Below are positions 33,915-42,265 of a DNA stretch of 64,000 bases, in pieces. The DNA lies in NCBI GenBank assembly GCA_947496355.1, contig CANMCO010000010.1, positions 1 to 64,000 on the forward strand. Reading direction: 5' to 3'. A program made the translations under genes and the position numbers. The notes under the pieces are model-generated. The model ran no database searches. It saw nothing but the letters and a program-made list of their open reading frames with translations, and was not told the DNA's origin. This stretch comes from an uncultured Aquimarina sp. Lineage in GTDB: Bacteria; Bacteroidota; Bacteroidia; Flavobacteriales; Flavobacteriaceae. Numbering within the stretch: the first letter of the stretch is position 1; each line of letters opens with the position of its first letter.

Positions 33915-34991
33915 GTGTCTAAAGATAATATTAAACATACTAATCTTCCTCAAAAAGTACCATCAAGTACTACAAATCAAGCTATTGATCGATTTAAGAA
34001 ATTACAGCAAAAAGAAATATTGGTTGATCCTATTTTCAAAGCAATTATTTCTAAAGACACAGCAGCTTTAAGCAAAGGAATCACATTGGTCGAGAGCACT
34101 CAGGAAACGCATATAGAAAAAGCACAAAAGCTTATTGAAAAATGTCTTCCTTATGCCAATAATTCTATAAGAATAGGCATTACTGGGGTTCCAGGAGTTG
34201 GAAAAAGCACATTTATTGAAGCGCTTGGTAATGTACTCATCCAAAAAGGTAAAAAAGTGGCTGTTTTGGCTGTAGACCCAAGCAGTACAATATCACACGG
34301 AAGTATTCTGGGAGATAAAACCAGGATGGAATCTTTGGTAAAATCTTCAGAAGCTTTTATCCGCCCTTCCCCTTCTGGAAATTCATTGGGTGGAGTTGCA
34401 CAAAAAACTCGTGAATCTATTATTCTTTGCGAAGCTGCAGGATATGATGTGATCATTATTGAAACAGTAGGAGTAGGACAAAGCGAAACTGCTGTGCATA
34501 GTATGGTAGATTTCTTTTTACTATTGAAGCTTGCAGGAGCTGGTGATGAATTACAAGGAATTAAACGCGGAATTATAGAAATGGCAGATGCTATTGTAAT
34601 CAATAAAGCCGATGGAGATAACCTGAAACGCGCTAGAGAAGCCAAAAATCAATTCAGAAAAGCATTACATCTGTATCCCCTTGCACAAAGCAGTTGGTCT
34701 CCAGAAGTACTAACCTGCAGTGCGATAGAAGGAGAAGGCATAGAAGATATCTGGAAAATCATATTAAAATATCTTGAAATCACTTCTAAAAATGGTTTTT
34801 TTGAAGATAATCGAAGCCAACAAAATAAATTTTGGTTATTACAAACCATAGAAGAACGTCTAAAAACTTCCTTCTATAACCATAAAGACATAAAAAAAGA
34901 ATTAACTACTCAAATTGATGCCGTAATGCAGCATAAAGTCACTCCTTTTGCAGCAGCAAGGTATTTGCTTGAACTAACAAAAAAATCTTAA
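33915..34991 (+). CDS. meaB: Methylmalonyl-CoA mutase-associated GTPase MeaB (ArgK family)
   Basis: 358 residues if started at GTG 33915; there is no ATG before the GTPase domain, and the alternative TTG 33897 lies in a promoter element, so the start is uncertain. The N-terminal helices (ALSKGITLVEST) and the GTPase core GITGVPGVGKST, VDPSSTISHGS, ETVGVGQSE and NKADGDN are typical. MeaB guards B12-dependent methylmalonyl-CoA mutase against inactivation and helps load adenosylcobalamin. It fits with the adenosyltransferase gene at 18117; the mutase itself is not in the window. Confidence 0.94.
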   Translation: MSKDNIKHTNLPQKVPSSTTNQAIDRFKKLQQKEILVDPIFKAIISKDTAALSKGITLVESTQETHIEKAQKLIEKCLPYANNSIRIGITGVPGVGKSTFIEALGNVLIQKGKKVAVLAVDPSSTISHGSILGDKTRMESLVKSSEAFIRPSPSGNSLGGVAQKTRESIILCEAAGYDVIIIETVGVGQSETAVHSMVDFFLLLKLAGAGDELQGIKRGIIEMADAIVINKADGDNLKRAREAKNQFRKALHLYPLAQSSWSPEVLTCSAIEGEGIEDIWKIILKYLEITSKNGFFEDNRSQQNKFWLLQTIEERLKTSFYNHKDIKKELTTQIDAVMQHKVTPFAAARYLLELTKKS

Positions 34992-35001
34992 CACTATTGA
35001 T

Positions 35002-36273
35002 TTAGTTAAGTTGTTTTTTACTTCTTTCCTTTAAATTGAATCGATACACATATCCCAAACTAAGTTCAGAAAAGTCTGCTTGCCCTAAATTAGCATTAAT
35101 ACTGGCTCCCAAAAACAAATTATTCTTTGGGGATTTATAGGTGTTAAACAGATAATATTTAATTCCTAATCTACTAGAAACTGTTCGCTTTACTTCATAA
35201 TACCAGTCTAGCTCACCAAGCCTAGTATATTCACCATTATAGAAATAACCTTGACTAAGTTGCCAATCAATTTTATAAAACGGTTTATAAACATTTATGC
35301 CCAAACCAAATTCTACTCCAACATGACCAATTAAAAGTTCTGCACTTCCTGAGAAACCAAAATTAGTTGCATTTCGATAGGGATTCTCTCTAAAATCGGG
35401 TACCTTCTCATCTATAAGTTGACCATTTTCATATATATGATCATAATAATGCTCATAAAATCGATAATAAAACCCCACTCCAAACTTAAAAGTTCTATTT
35501 ATAATTTTACCTCCCGAAAAAGCAACCGAGTATACTTCTTTTTTATCATTAAAAATCCGAGAAAGTACATTCTGGCCTATCCCAGTTCTAAAAGAAAAAT
35601 AAGTTTCTACTGATTTAGTTTGTTTATGTTTCCGTTTAATTTCATGCCTATCCAAAGGCTCTTGCTCCCTTCCTATTTGCGATGATAAACTTATCAAAAA
35701 TGAATTAAGACCCTGATTTGGCAAACGCGTGTGACCATTAGAGAAGTGTGCATACCCTAATCCCAAACGCCAAGTCATTCTATTTCTTTTTAACAAATCA
35801 TAATAAAGGAATGACCTAAAAGACCAGTTGACTGCTGTAGTAACTGCCAAATTTAATGGGTTAGTGTCGGGATCATATTGTGTGTCAATATAAGACGCTC
35901 CCATACCTACATTCAAATCCCACTTATCAGAATGTTTTTGAAAAAGCCCTATTTCTACAAAAGGCATTAAACTATATGCAATCCCAATTTTTTCGGTATT
36001 ACCAAAATCAGTTACACCAAAAGAAACACCTGTTTTTGGATCCCCCAATTCTGTCACCCATTGCTGGTCCGACATGGTATTATAACTCCCAAAACTAACA
36101 AAAAAAGATTTCTGTAATTTAGTTTTAGGAAAACCTGTATTAGCCTCCATAGTTTTCCCTACTAAAACTTCTGGTGTTATAAAGAATGATTTTTTATGAT
36201 CATTTTCAAGTGTCTGTCCATATAATTGTATCCCAATAAAAAATAAGAGCAAATAATATCCACTAAGCTTCAT
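35002..36273 (-). CDS. Acyloxyacyl hydrolase / PagL-like lipid A deacylase
   Basis: 423 residues with a signal peptide (cut near GIQLYGQ). The diagnostic segment is GLGYAHFSNGHTRLPNQGLNS: the His and Ser of HFSN correspond to the PagL catalytic pair, followed by the conserved RLPNQGLN. In PagL this barrel removes the 3-O acyl chain of lipid A in the outer membrane. The protein is more than twice the length of Pseudomonas PagL (about 170 mature residues), with additional barrel-like sequence on both sides (WDLNVGMGASYID; FGFSGSAELLIGHVGVEFGLG). It is convergent with meaB, 10 nt between stops. Confidence 0.8.
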   Translation of the reverse strand: MKLSGYYLLLFFIGIQLYGQTLENDHKKSFFITPEVLVGKTMEANTGFPKTKLQKSFFVSFGSYNTMSDQQWVTELGDPKTGVSFGVTDFGNTEKIGIAYSLMPFVEIGLFQKHSDKWDLNVGMGASYIDTQYDPDTNPLNLAVTTAVNWSFRSFLYYDLLKRNRMTWRLGLGYAHFSNGHTRLPNQGLNSFLISLSSQIGREQEPLDRHEIKRKHKQTKSVETYFSFRTGIGQNVLSRIFNDKKEVYSVAFSGGKIINRTFKFGVGFYYRFYEHYYDHIYENGQLIDEKVPDFRENPYRNATNFGFSGSAELLIGHVGVEFGLGINVYKPFYKIDWQLSQGYFYNGEYTRLGELDWYYEVKRTVSSRLGIKYYLFNTYKSPKNNLFLGASINANLGQADFSELSLGYVYRFNLKERSKKQLN

Positions 36274-36451
36274 TTACACTTTTTATCTTCCCCTTTAGAT
36301 GCGTTTCTTATTGATTTAGATCGCAAATGGGTTATTTCAATTAAAATAGTTTCTCTTATATTTTCCTATTCTTGATTTTGCATTACAAAATCGAAAGTTG
36401 CAAATAAACGGAAACTTTACCTTGTTTATAACGGTTTTCGGGAGAATTATT

Positions 36452-36895
36452 TTATTTCAAGACTTGTAACTGTCTATCTTCAAGAATAAGGCAAACTTGT
36501 TTTCCGTATTCAAGATTTTGGATTTTGGGAAGAATCAATTCTAATGTAGACAATGATTGCTTATGTTCTTCTTTGGTTTTTGGATCTGGCATATAAACTA
36601 AACCCTTATACTCAACATCCTCAAATAATAGTATAATGTCAAAAAAGTAAAAGTTCTCTGGAGAGATATATTTGGACCAGTTTACTCGTTCGAAGTAAAA
36701 TTTAGGAGTAACTATATTATACCTATAAGGTGAAATATCAATATTAAGTGTTCCCGGAAAGTATGAGCTAAGATCTAAACCTCTTTGTTTAAAATGATCT
36801 AACTGCATAGCTATAGTGCCCTTCTGATATCTAGGATCTTTATTCTTACCAGATGCTGCACCGTACCCCGGAATAACTTTAGCTTCTATTTTCAT
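36452..36895 (-). CDS. Uncharacterised protein with a riboflavin-kinase-like pattern
   Basis: 147 residues, no signal peptide. An N-terminal GYGAASGKN segment is followed by Q-x-x-HFKQRGLDLSSYFPGTLNID. The order G-x-G-x-x-SG, then a Q-rich loop, then PGTLN recalls CTP-dependent riboflavin kinases of archaea (RibK, DUF120), where PGTLN contributes to the active site. The C-terminal FDIILLFEDVEYKGLVYMPDP would be strand pairs of the cradle-loop barrel. This is a pattern match only. It lies 30 nt after a small conserved orphan gene on the same strand. Confidence 0.6.
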   Translation of the reverse strand: MKIEAKVIPGYGAASGKNKDPRYQKGTIAMQLDHFKQRGLDLSSYFPGTLNIDISPYRYNIVTPKFYFERVNWSKYISPENFYFFDIILLFEDVEYKGLVYMPDPKTKEEHKQSLSTLELILPKIQNLEYGKQVCLILEDRQLQVLK

Positions 36896-36925
36896 ATGAT
36901 ATATACCACAAAAAGGTTCACACCT

Positions 36926-37204
36926 TTATTTGTCTTCAACATCTCCTACCTCATCTTTACTTACTTCAGCAGGAATTTCGATAGATGAGTTCTCAAAGCT
37001 TTGCATAGAATCAGCTAATCTTTTACTAATCTTAACTAGGTAAATAGTATCATCAGTTTTTACCTCTACAGCTTCTATAGCTTCATTATGATGGTTTTTA
37101 AATGAAATGATATCCTTATCATTATATCCATCAGGAAATTTTTCTACAAGAAGGTTTAAGATGTTTTTATTTAATTTTCTATAATCAACAATTACTCTTC
37201 TCAT
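36926..37204 (-). CDS. Conserved small flavobacterial protein of unknown function
   Basis: 92 residues. It starts MRRVIVDYRKLNKNILNLL, then EKFPDGYNDKDIISFKN, EAIEAVEVKTDDTIYLVKIS and an acidic tail (EVSKDEVGDVEDK). It is cytoplasmic, with a compact alpha/beta pattern. I have seen similar proteins labelled DNA primase in flavobacteria but see no primase motif, and I treat that label as unreliable. It is the upstream partner of the riboflavin-kinase-like gene. Confidence 0.68.
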   Translation of the reverse strand: MRRVIVDYRKLNKNILNLLVEKFPDGYNDKDIISFKNHHNEAIEAVEVKTDDTIYLVKISKRLADSMQSFENSSIEIPAEVSKDEVGDVEDK

Positions 37205-37524
37205 GGGTTTGCAGGTTTAGTTAGTTACATATATAGTTATAGAAATGTGCATTAGCACCATTAATGATACAACATTGGGGATATGCTTTTATAACTAACC
37301 CCATGTAATTTTCAATTCGGGTATAGTAACAAAATTTGTTTATTTTGTTACTACAAGTCTAATTAAAAAAATTTAAATTTTAGAGAAATAAGCTTTAAAA
37401 AAGCTATTATTTTTTGATTTTTTTACTTGTTAAAAAACCCAAAACTTTTATTGAATCATAACCAAGTCTCAAAACTTTTTAGGACATTTATAATCCTATA
37501 AATCATTTTAGAATATAATAACAC
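37205..37524. other. 320-nt intergenic region between divergent genes
   Basis: No ORF or RNA gene recognised. The clearest element is a 12-bp perfect inverted repeat at 37324-37353. The stretch 37360-37440 is very AT-rich, with poly-T and poly-A runs, and may hold the promoter of the BCCT gene, though no full consensus was found. Confidence 0.5.
37324..37353. promoter_or_regulatory. Operator-like inverted repeat upstream of the BCCT gene
   Basis: TAGTAACAAAAT, a 6-nt spacer TTGTTT, then ATTTTGTTACTA: perfect arms of 12 bp. It is not followed by a T run, so it is more like a regulator binding site than a terminator. It lies between the divergent genes at 37204 and 37525. Confidence 0.5.
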
Positions 37525-39045
37525 ATGAAAATAGATTTTAGAAAAAATGGTTTATTATACATTTCATTAGGGATATTACTTTTCTTTTCGTTTTTCTTAT
37601 ACGTTTTTACATTAGAAACCTACAATGGTATTGAGACTTTCTCGATTTATATTCGTCAACGTTTTGGTCGATTTTATCTATGGCTGGGATTAGTCTGTGT
37701 TCTGTTACTTATTGCCTTAGCATGTTCTAAATGGGGAAAACGTAGGTTAGGAAAAGATACTGATCGCCCACAATTTTCGAGATTAGCATGGATTTCTATG
37801 CTTTACAGCGCAGGAATGGGTGCAGGAATATTGTTAAGAGCCGTACAGGAACCTGTTTATATGATGCGTAATCCACCAATTAATAACAACAGTGATTCAG
37901 GAACCATTGCTTTAGAATACACATTCTATCAATGGGGATTTACTGCATGGGCTTTTTATGCCGTATTCGCTATAACTGTAGGATACTATCTTTTTGTACA
38001 ATCTAAAAAAGTATTATCTAGTAGTGCTTTCTCGTCTGTAGAGCATTTGGTTTCCTCTAAAAAAACCAAGAATATTATTTTTGCAGGCATCGATATTCTT
38101 GCTATACTAACCACTGTATTTGGGTTGGTAGCAGCCATTGGTCTTGGCACTACACAAATCGAAGGAGGTCTTACTCATCTACTTAAAGAAGATTTTGGGC
38201 TTAAAGGAACTATTTTCGTCCTTTTACTAATCTCTTTATTAGCGTTTATATCAGTTTTTAGAGGTGTTGACAAAGGCATCAAAATAATCTCTACCTGGAA
38301 TATTTATATCACTATTGGTCTCTTGTTTTTTGTATTATTACAAAGTGATATTTTGTCCGTGACTACTCAGTTTACCACTTCATTATTCTATTACATCGTA
38401 GACTTTATACCCCTTAGTCTTGCATATGGTCAATACGATCCCGGAGAAGCTTTCCTTACCGATTGGACTTACTATTATTGGGCATTTTGGTTAGCCTGGG
38501 CCCCTTTTACGGGGATTTTTATCGCACGAATATCTAAAGGAAGAACGCTACGCGAAGTTATATTAGGAGTCCTGCTCGTTCCATCATTAGGTACTTTTTT
38601 CTGGTTTACAACTTTTGGGCAGTCGGCCTTTCTGATTATAGAAAGTTTTGGAACATATCAGGGACAATTTGATAATGTTTTTAGTTCTATTTTTATCTTC
38701 TTCGAAAACTATCCTTTTCAAGGATTTATAAATACATTAACCATATTACTCCTAATAAGTTTTTTGGTCACTTCATTAGATTCTGCCATTTTTGTACTTA
38801 GCATGTTTACAGATGACGGAAAACAAGAGCCTTCAAAAAAACATCGTCTTTTATGGAGTATCATCTTATTAATCTTTTCTATTGGAATTATTCTATTAGG
38901 AAATGCTAAAGCCGATATTAACGTCTTAATCGCAATGCAAAAACTTCTTATTATTACTTCGTTGCCATTTTCTTTGCTTATGGTTGTAATGATAGTATTA
39001 TTTATACGAGATTTTAGAAAAAAACAAGAAATCAACTCCCCCTAA
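37525..39045 (+). CDS. BCCT family transporter (betaine/choline/carnitine type)
   Basis: 506 residues with about 12 membrane helices. Family motifs: WISMLYSAGMGAGILLRAVQEP, which includes the substrate-path glycines, and WTYYYWAFWLAWAPFTGIFIARISKGRT, the amphipathic-helix region. The second contains the conserved tryptophans of the substrate box. It imports a quaternary ammonium compound such as glycine betaine with Na or H. It is somewhat short at both ends and lacks the long osmosensing C-terminal tail of BetP. It is divergent from two small orphan genes and followed by a PBP1A gene 21 nt downstream. Confidence 0.93.
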   Translation: MKIDFRKNGLLYISLGILLFFSFFLYVFTLETYNGIETFSIYIRQRFGRFYLWLGLVCVLLLIALACSKWGKRRLGKDTDRPQFSRLAWISMLYSAGMGAGILLRAVQEPVYMMRNPPINNNSDSGTIALEYTFYQWGFTAWAFYAVFAITVGYYLFVQSKKVLSSSAFSSVEHLVSSKKTKNIIFAGIDILAILTTVFGLVAAIGLGTTQIEGGLTHLLKEDFGLKGTIFVLLLISLLAFISVFRGVDKGIKIISTWNIYITIGLLFFVLLQSDILSVTTQFTTSLFYYIVDFIPLSLAYGQYDPGEAFLTDWTYYYWAFWLAWAPFTGIFIARISKGRTLREVILGVLLVPSLGTFFWFTTFGQSAFLIIESFGTYQGQFDNVFSSIFIFFENYPFQGFINTLTILLLISFLVTSLDSAIFVLSMFTDDGKQEPSKKHRLLWSIILLIFSIGIILLGNAKADINVLIAMQKLLIITSLPFSLLMVVMIVLFIRDFRKKQEINSP

Positions 39046-39066
39046 TAATGTGCTGTTTTCAACGTT

Positions 39067-41328
39067 ATGTATGTCGATATTATGATTAATAACATGCTAC
39101 ATAAAAAATGGGTTAAATGGTCTTTACTCGTATTGGGTGGAGTATTGTTTTTATGTATTGGCTTTTACGCGAGTATATACTTTGGTTTTTGGGGAAAATT
39201 ACCCAATAAGGAAGAACTAAGTTCTCTAAAACAAGCTGAAGCTACCCAAGTGCTAGATAAAGATGGTCACCTAATTGGTAAGTATTATATCTATGACCGG
39301 CAACCTATAACGTATGAAGATCTTCCGCAGCATCTAATTGACGCTCTTGTTTCTACAGAGGATGTGAGGTTTTATGAGCATGATGGTGTTGATAACAAAA
39401 GTTTATTACGTGTATTTTTTAAAACTATTTTATTGCGCGATAAATCCTCTGGAGGGGGTAGTACAATAACGCTTCAGTTGGCTAAAAATCTATTCGGGAG
39501 AAAAAAATATCGAATATTCAGTACCGTTATTAATAAATTAAAAGAATCCTTTATTGCCAAAAGAATGGAAGACATCTATTCCAAAAAAGAAATTCTTACA
39601 TTTTATTTTAATACAGTACCATTTCCAGATAACACATATGGGATTGAAAGTGCCTCGCAAAAATTCTTTAACAAACCAACCCACCTGCTAACATTATCAG
39701 AGGCCGCAACGCTAATTGGCACGTTAAAAGCAAATCACAGCTATAATCCAAGGCTTTTTCCCGAGAGAAGTCAACTTAGAAGAGATGTTGTACTTAAACA
39801 AATGTTAAAATATGAATACATCAGTTCTAATCGAACGGATCAAGTCATGAATAAACCAATCGTACTAGATTATCAATATTTCAATCATGATCTTGGATTA
39901 GCACCTTATTTTAGAGCTGAAGTAAAAAAAGAGCTGACTAAAATTCTGGAAAAATACAAAAAACCAGACAGTACCGTCTATGACATTTACAACGATGGAT
40001 TGATTGTATATACCACATTAGACTATAAAATGCAATCGCTGGCGGAAGAAGCTATGAAAGAGCATATGAATGTGCTGCAAAAGGACTATGAAACATCTCA
40101 TGGAAGTGCCGCTCCATGGAAAAATAATAAAGAACTGATAGAAAACTCTGTAAAAACACTTGATTTATACAAAAAACTTAAGGAACAAGGCCTTACAGAT
40201 ACACAAATTGAAGATTCTTTATCTATAAAAAAAGATATTGAGTTATTTGAATGGCATGGAAATATTACCAAAAAAATATCCTCTCTAGATAGCCTACAAC
40301 ATTATCTAAAATTTCTAAATGCAGGTATGATTGCAATCGAACCATCTACCGGTGCCGTAAAAGCATATCTTGGTGGTATTGATTATCGTTATTTCAAATT
40401 TGATCATGTTTCGCAAAGTAAGCGACAGGTGGGTTCTACCTTTAAACCCTTTGTTTATACTACTGCTATAGAAAACGGCATGAAGCCTTGCTCCTATTTC
40501 TCGACAAAAGAGATAACTTATACTAATTTAAATGATTGGACTCCAAAAAATGCATCAGAAGAAGAGGATCCTTATCTTAATTTCACATTAGAAAAAGCTT
40601 TAAGCAATTCTGTTAATACTATTGCTGTAAAAGTGCTAAATGAAATTGGAATTCCCAAAGTGATTGATCAGGTTAGAAAATTAGGAATCACTGACTCTCT
40701 TTCTAAAAAACCTGCAATGGCTCTTGGTACCGATGGTATTAAAATTAAAGAGTTAGCGGGCGCCTATGCTAGTTATGTAAATCAAGGAAAAGGTGTGAAA
40801 CCATATTACATTTCAAAAATTGAAGATAAGAATGGTAACCTTATTGCCTCTTTTGAACCTGATATAATAGAAAAACCTGCTTTCAGCGACTATACGCGGC
40901 AAGTGTTATTAGAAATGATGAAATCTACTGTCGATAAAGGTACAGCAACCAGATTAAGAACTGTATACAAGCTAGAAAACGACATTGCAGGTAAAACAGG
41001 TACAACACAAGATAATAAAGATGGGTGGTTTGTTGGGATTACACCAAATCTAGTATCGGTTACCTGGGTGGGAAATGATAATTATAATATTGGTTTTAAA
41101 ACTACTGCCTTGGGCCAAGGAGCAAATACAGCATTGCCTATTTTTGCAAAGTTGTATAAAAAAATGAATTTAGATACCGCTTTTGATCCTATCACAAAAA
41201 GCAAATTCGAAGAAACCTCAGAAAAAGTTCTTAATGATTTGGACTGTAAGCCCGAAAAAAGGGATAACATACTGAAACGCCTTTTTGGGAAAAAGAAGAA
41301 AAAAAAGAAATTTAAAAAGGATAATTAA
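39067..41328 (+). CDS. Class A penicillin-binding protein (PBP1A)
   Basis: 753 residues from ATG 39067; ATG 39082 or 39094 are possible alternatives. A membrane anchor (about 14-37) is followed by the GT51 transglycosylase domain with STEDVRFYEHDGVD and GGSTITLQLAKNLFG. The transpeptidase domain has SxxK in GSTFKPFVY, SxN in SNSVNT and KTG in GKTGTTQDNKDGWF. It polymerises and crosslinks peptidoglycan in the periplasm. The last residues are a lysine-rich tail (KRLFGKKKKKKKFKKDN). It lies 21 nt after the BCCT gene. Confidence 0.95.
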   Translation: MYVDIMINNMLHKKWVKWSLLVLGGVLFLCIGFYASIYFGFWGKLPNKEELSSLKQAEATQVLDKDGHLIGKYYIYDRQPITYEDLPQHLIDALVSTEDVRFYEHDGVDNKSLLRVFFKTILLRDKSSGGGSTITLQLAKNLFGRKKYRIFSTVINKLKESFIAKRMEDIYSKKEILTFYFNTVPFPDNTYGIESASQKFFNKPTHLLTLSEAATLIGTLKANHSYNPRLFPERSQLRRDVVLKQMLKYEYISSNRTDQVMNKPIVLDYQYFNHDLGLAPYFRAEVKKELTKILEKYKKPDSTVYDIYNDGLIVYTTLDYKMQSLAEEAMKEHMNVLQKDYETSHGSAAPWKNNKELIENSVKTLDLYKKLKEQGLTDTQIEDSLSIKKDIELFEWHGNITKKISSLDSLQHYLKFLNAGMIAIEPSTGAVKAYLGGIDYRYFKFDHVSQSKRQVGSTFKPFVYTTAIENGMKPCSYFSTKEITYTNLNDWTPKNASEEEDPYLNFTLEKALSNSVNTIAVKVLNEIGIPKVIDQVRKLGITDSLSKKPAMALGTDGIKIKELAGAYASYVNQGKGVKPYYISKIEDKNGNLIASFEPDIIEKPAFSDYTRQVLLEMMKSTVDKGTATRLRTVYKLENDIAGKTGTTQDNKDGWFVGITPNLVSVTWVGNDNYNIGFKTTALGQGANTALPIFAKLYKKMNLDTAFDPITKSKFEETSEKVLNDLDCKPEKRDNILKRLFGKKKKKKKFKKDN

Positions 41329-41374
41329 AGCGTGTCATAATGATCATGAAGGGTTCTTTTTCGAACCAAAAGTA

Positions 41375-41950
41375 TCAAACCATAGGTTCTCCGTATTTCT
41401 TTATAAGAAAGGTAAGTAGTTTAAATGCGCCTACTCCTAACAATATCCCAATAGCCATACCAGTAATAATATCTCCAGGATAATGGACTCCAATATAAAT
41501 CCTGCTATAACTCACTACAATAGACCATACTACCATAAACGGAAAGATATATTTCAGCCTTTTTTGTAGGGCCAATCCTGTAAAAAAGGCTATTGCCATC
41601 GAGCTTGCAGCATGTGCCGAAAAATATCCGTGACGCCCACAACGCTCTGCAATAAATCTTGTAAACTCTGCCACACCATCTGCTCTACAAGGTCGAGGCC
41701 TCATAAATAGTACATTTTTGAATAAATTCGATAATTGATCTGTAGCAGTAATTAATAACGCCACAATTACCAAAGTCATGATTGTACCTCTTATACCAAA
41801 ATATTTATAGAAAAAATAAAGTAAAACCATGTATAATGGGATTTGGTACAATTTTTCGGTCATAAATAACCAAAACCAATCCCAAGTAGTAGTGCCTAGC
41901 CCGTTGAGATATAAAAAAAGATCTTTATCTAATTGTATAAGTTCTTCCAT
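41375..41950 (-). CDS. PAP2 family phosphatase
   Basis: 191 residues with about five membrane helices. The three-part acid phosphatase motif is present: KNVLFMRPRPC (KxxxxxxRP), YFSAHAASS (in place of PSGH, with the catalytic His retained) and SRIYIGVHYPGDIITG (SRxxxxxHxxxD). It is probably an undecaprenyl-diphosphate or phosphatidic acid phosphatase at the outer face of the inner membrane. It is convergent with the PBP1A gene and 16 nt after a small acidic protein gene. Confidence 0.92.
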   Translation of the reverse strand: MEELIQLDKDLFLYLNGLGTTTWDWFWLFMTEKLYQIPLYMVLLYFFYKYFGIRGTIMTLVIVALLITATDQLSNLFKNVLFMRPRPCRADGVAEFTRFIAERCGRHGYFSAHAASSMAIAFFTGLALQKRLKYIFPFMVVWSIVVSYSRIYIGVHYPGDIITGMAIGILLGVGAFKLLTFLIKKYGEPMV

Positions 41951-41966
41951 TCTTCAAACCTATTAT

Positions 41967-42194
41967 TTATTCATCGTAACGTTCAATCTCACGATCATAG
42001 AACTCATTGGCAGCCTGAAAAAGATTCTCTGCCTCATCTAACAATTCTTGCTCTTCATTTTTATCAAATTCCTCGAGCCATTCGACCTCATCATTTTCAA
42101 GATTAATAATAAACCTAGGGAACTCGGTATGAATTACAAAAATAGCATTTGGATAATCAGTATTATCACCTAATAAGAATTTCGGGAAATCCAT
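41967..42194 (-). CDS. Small acidic conserved protein
   Basis: 75 residues. It starts MDFPKFLLGDNTDYPNAIFVIHTEFPRFIIN, followed by a highly acidic helix (EEFDKNEEQELLDEAENLFQ). It is cytoplasmic and of unknown function; I regard it as a common small flavobacterial protein, but no domain name can be given. It is co-directional with the PAP2 gene. A TACCTTTG box (42219-42226, minus strand) 24 nt upstream matches the -7 consensus, which supports expression. Confidence 0.7.
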   Translation of the reverse strand: MDFPKFLLGDNTDYPNAIFVIHTEFPRFIINLENDEVEWLEEFDKNEEQELLDEAENLFQAANEFYDREIERYDE

Positions 42195-42265
42195 AGTATA
42201 TACTTAGTATTAACTCTCCAAAGGTAATAAGTTATCTAAGTAAACCGAAAATTATTATCAACGAG

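Noticed and set aside
41280..41325. Poly-A tract resembling a slippery site.
   Set aside because: It encodes the lysine-rich tail of PBP1A, a usual feature; no alternative frame of interest follows.
41353..41370. Hairpin GGTTC/GAACC between PBP1A and the PAP2 gene.
   Set aside because: Only 5 bp with no T run in either direction.
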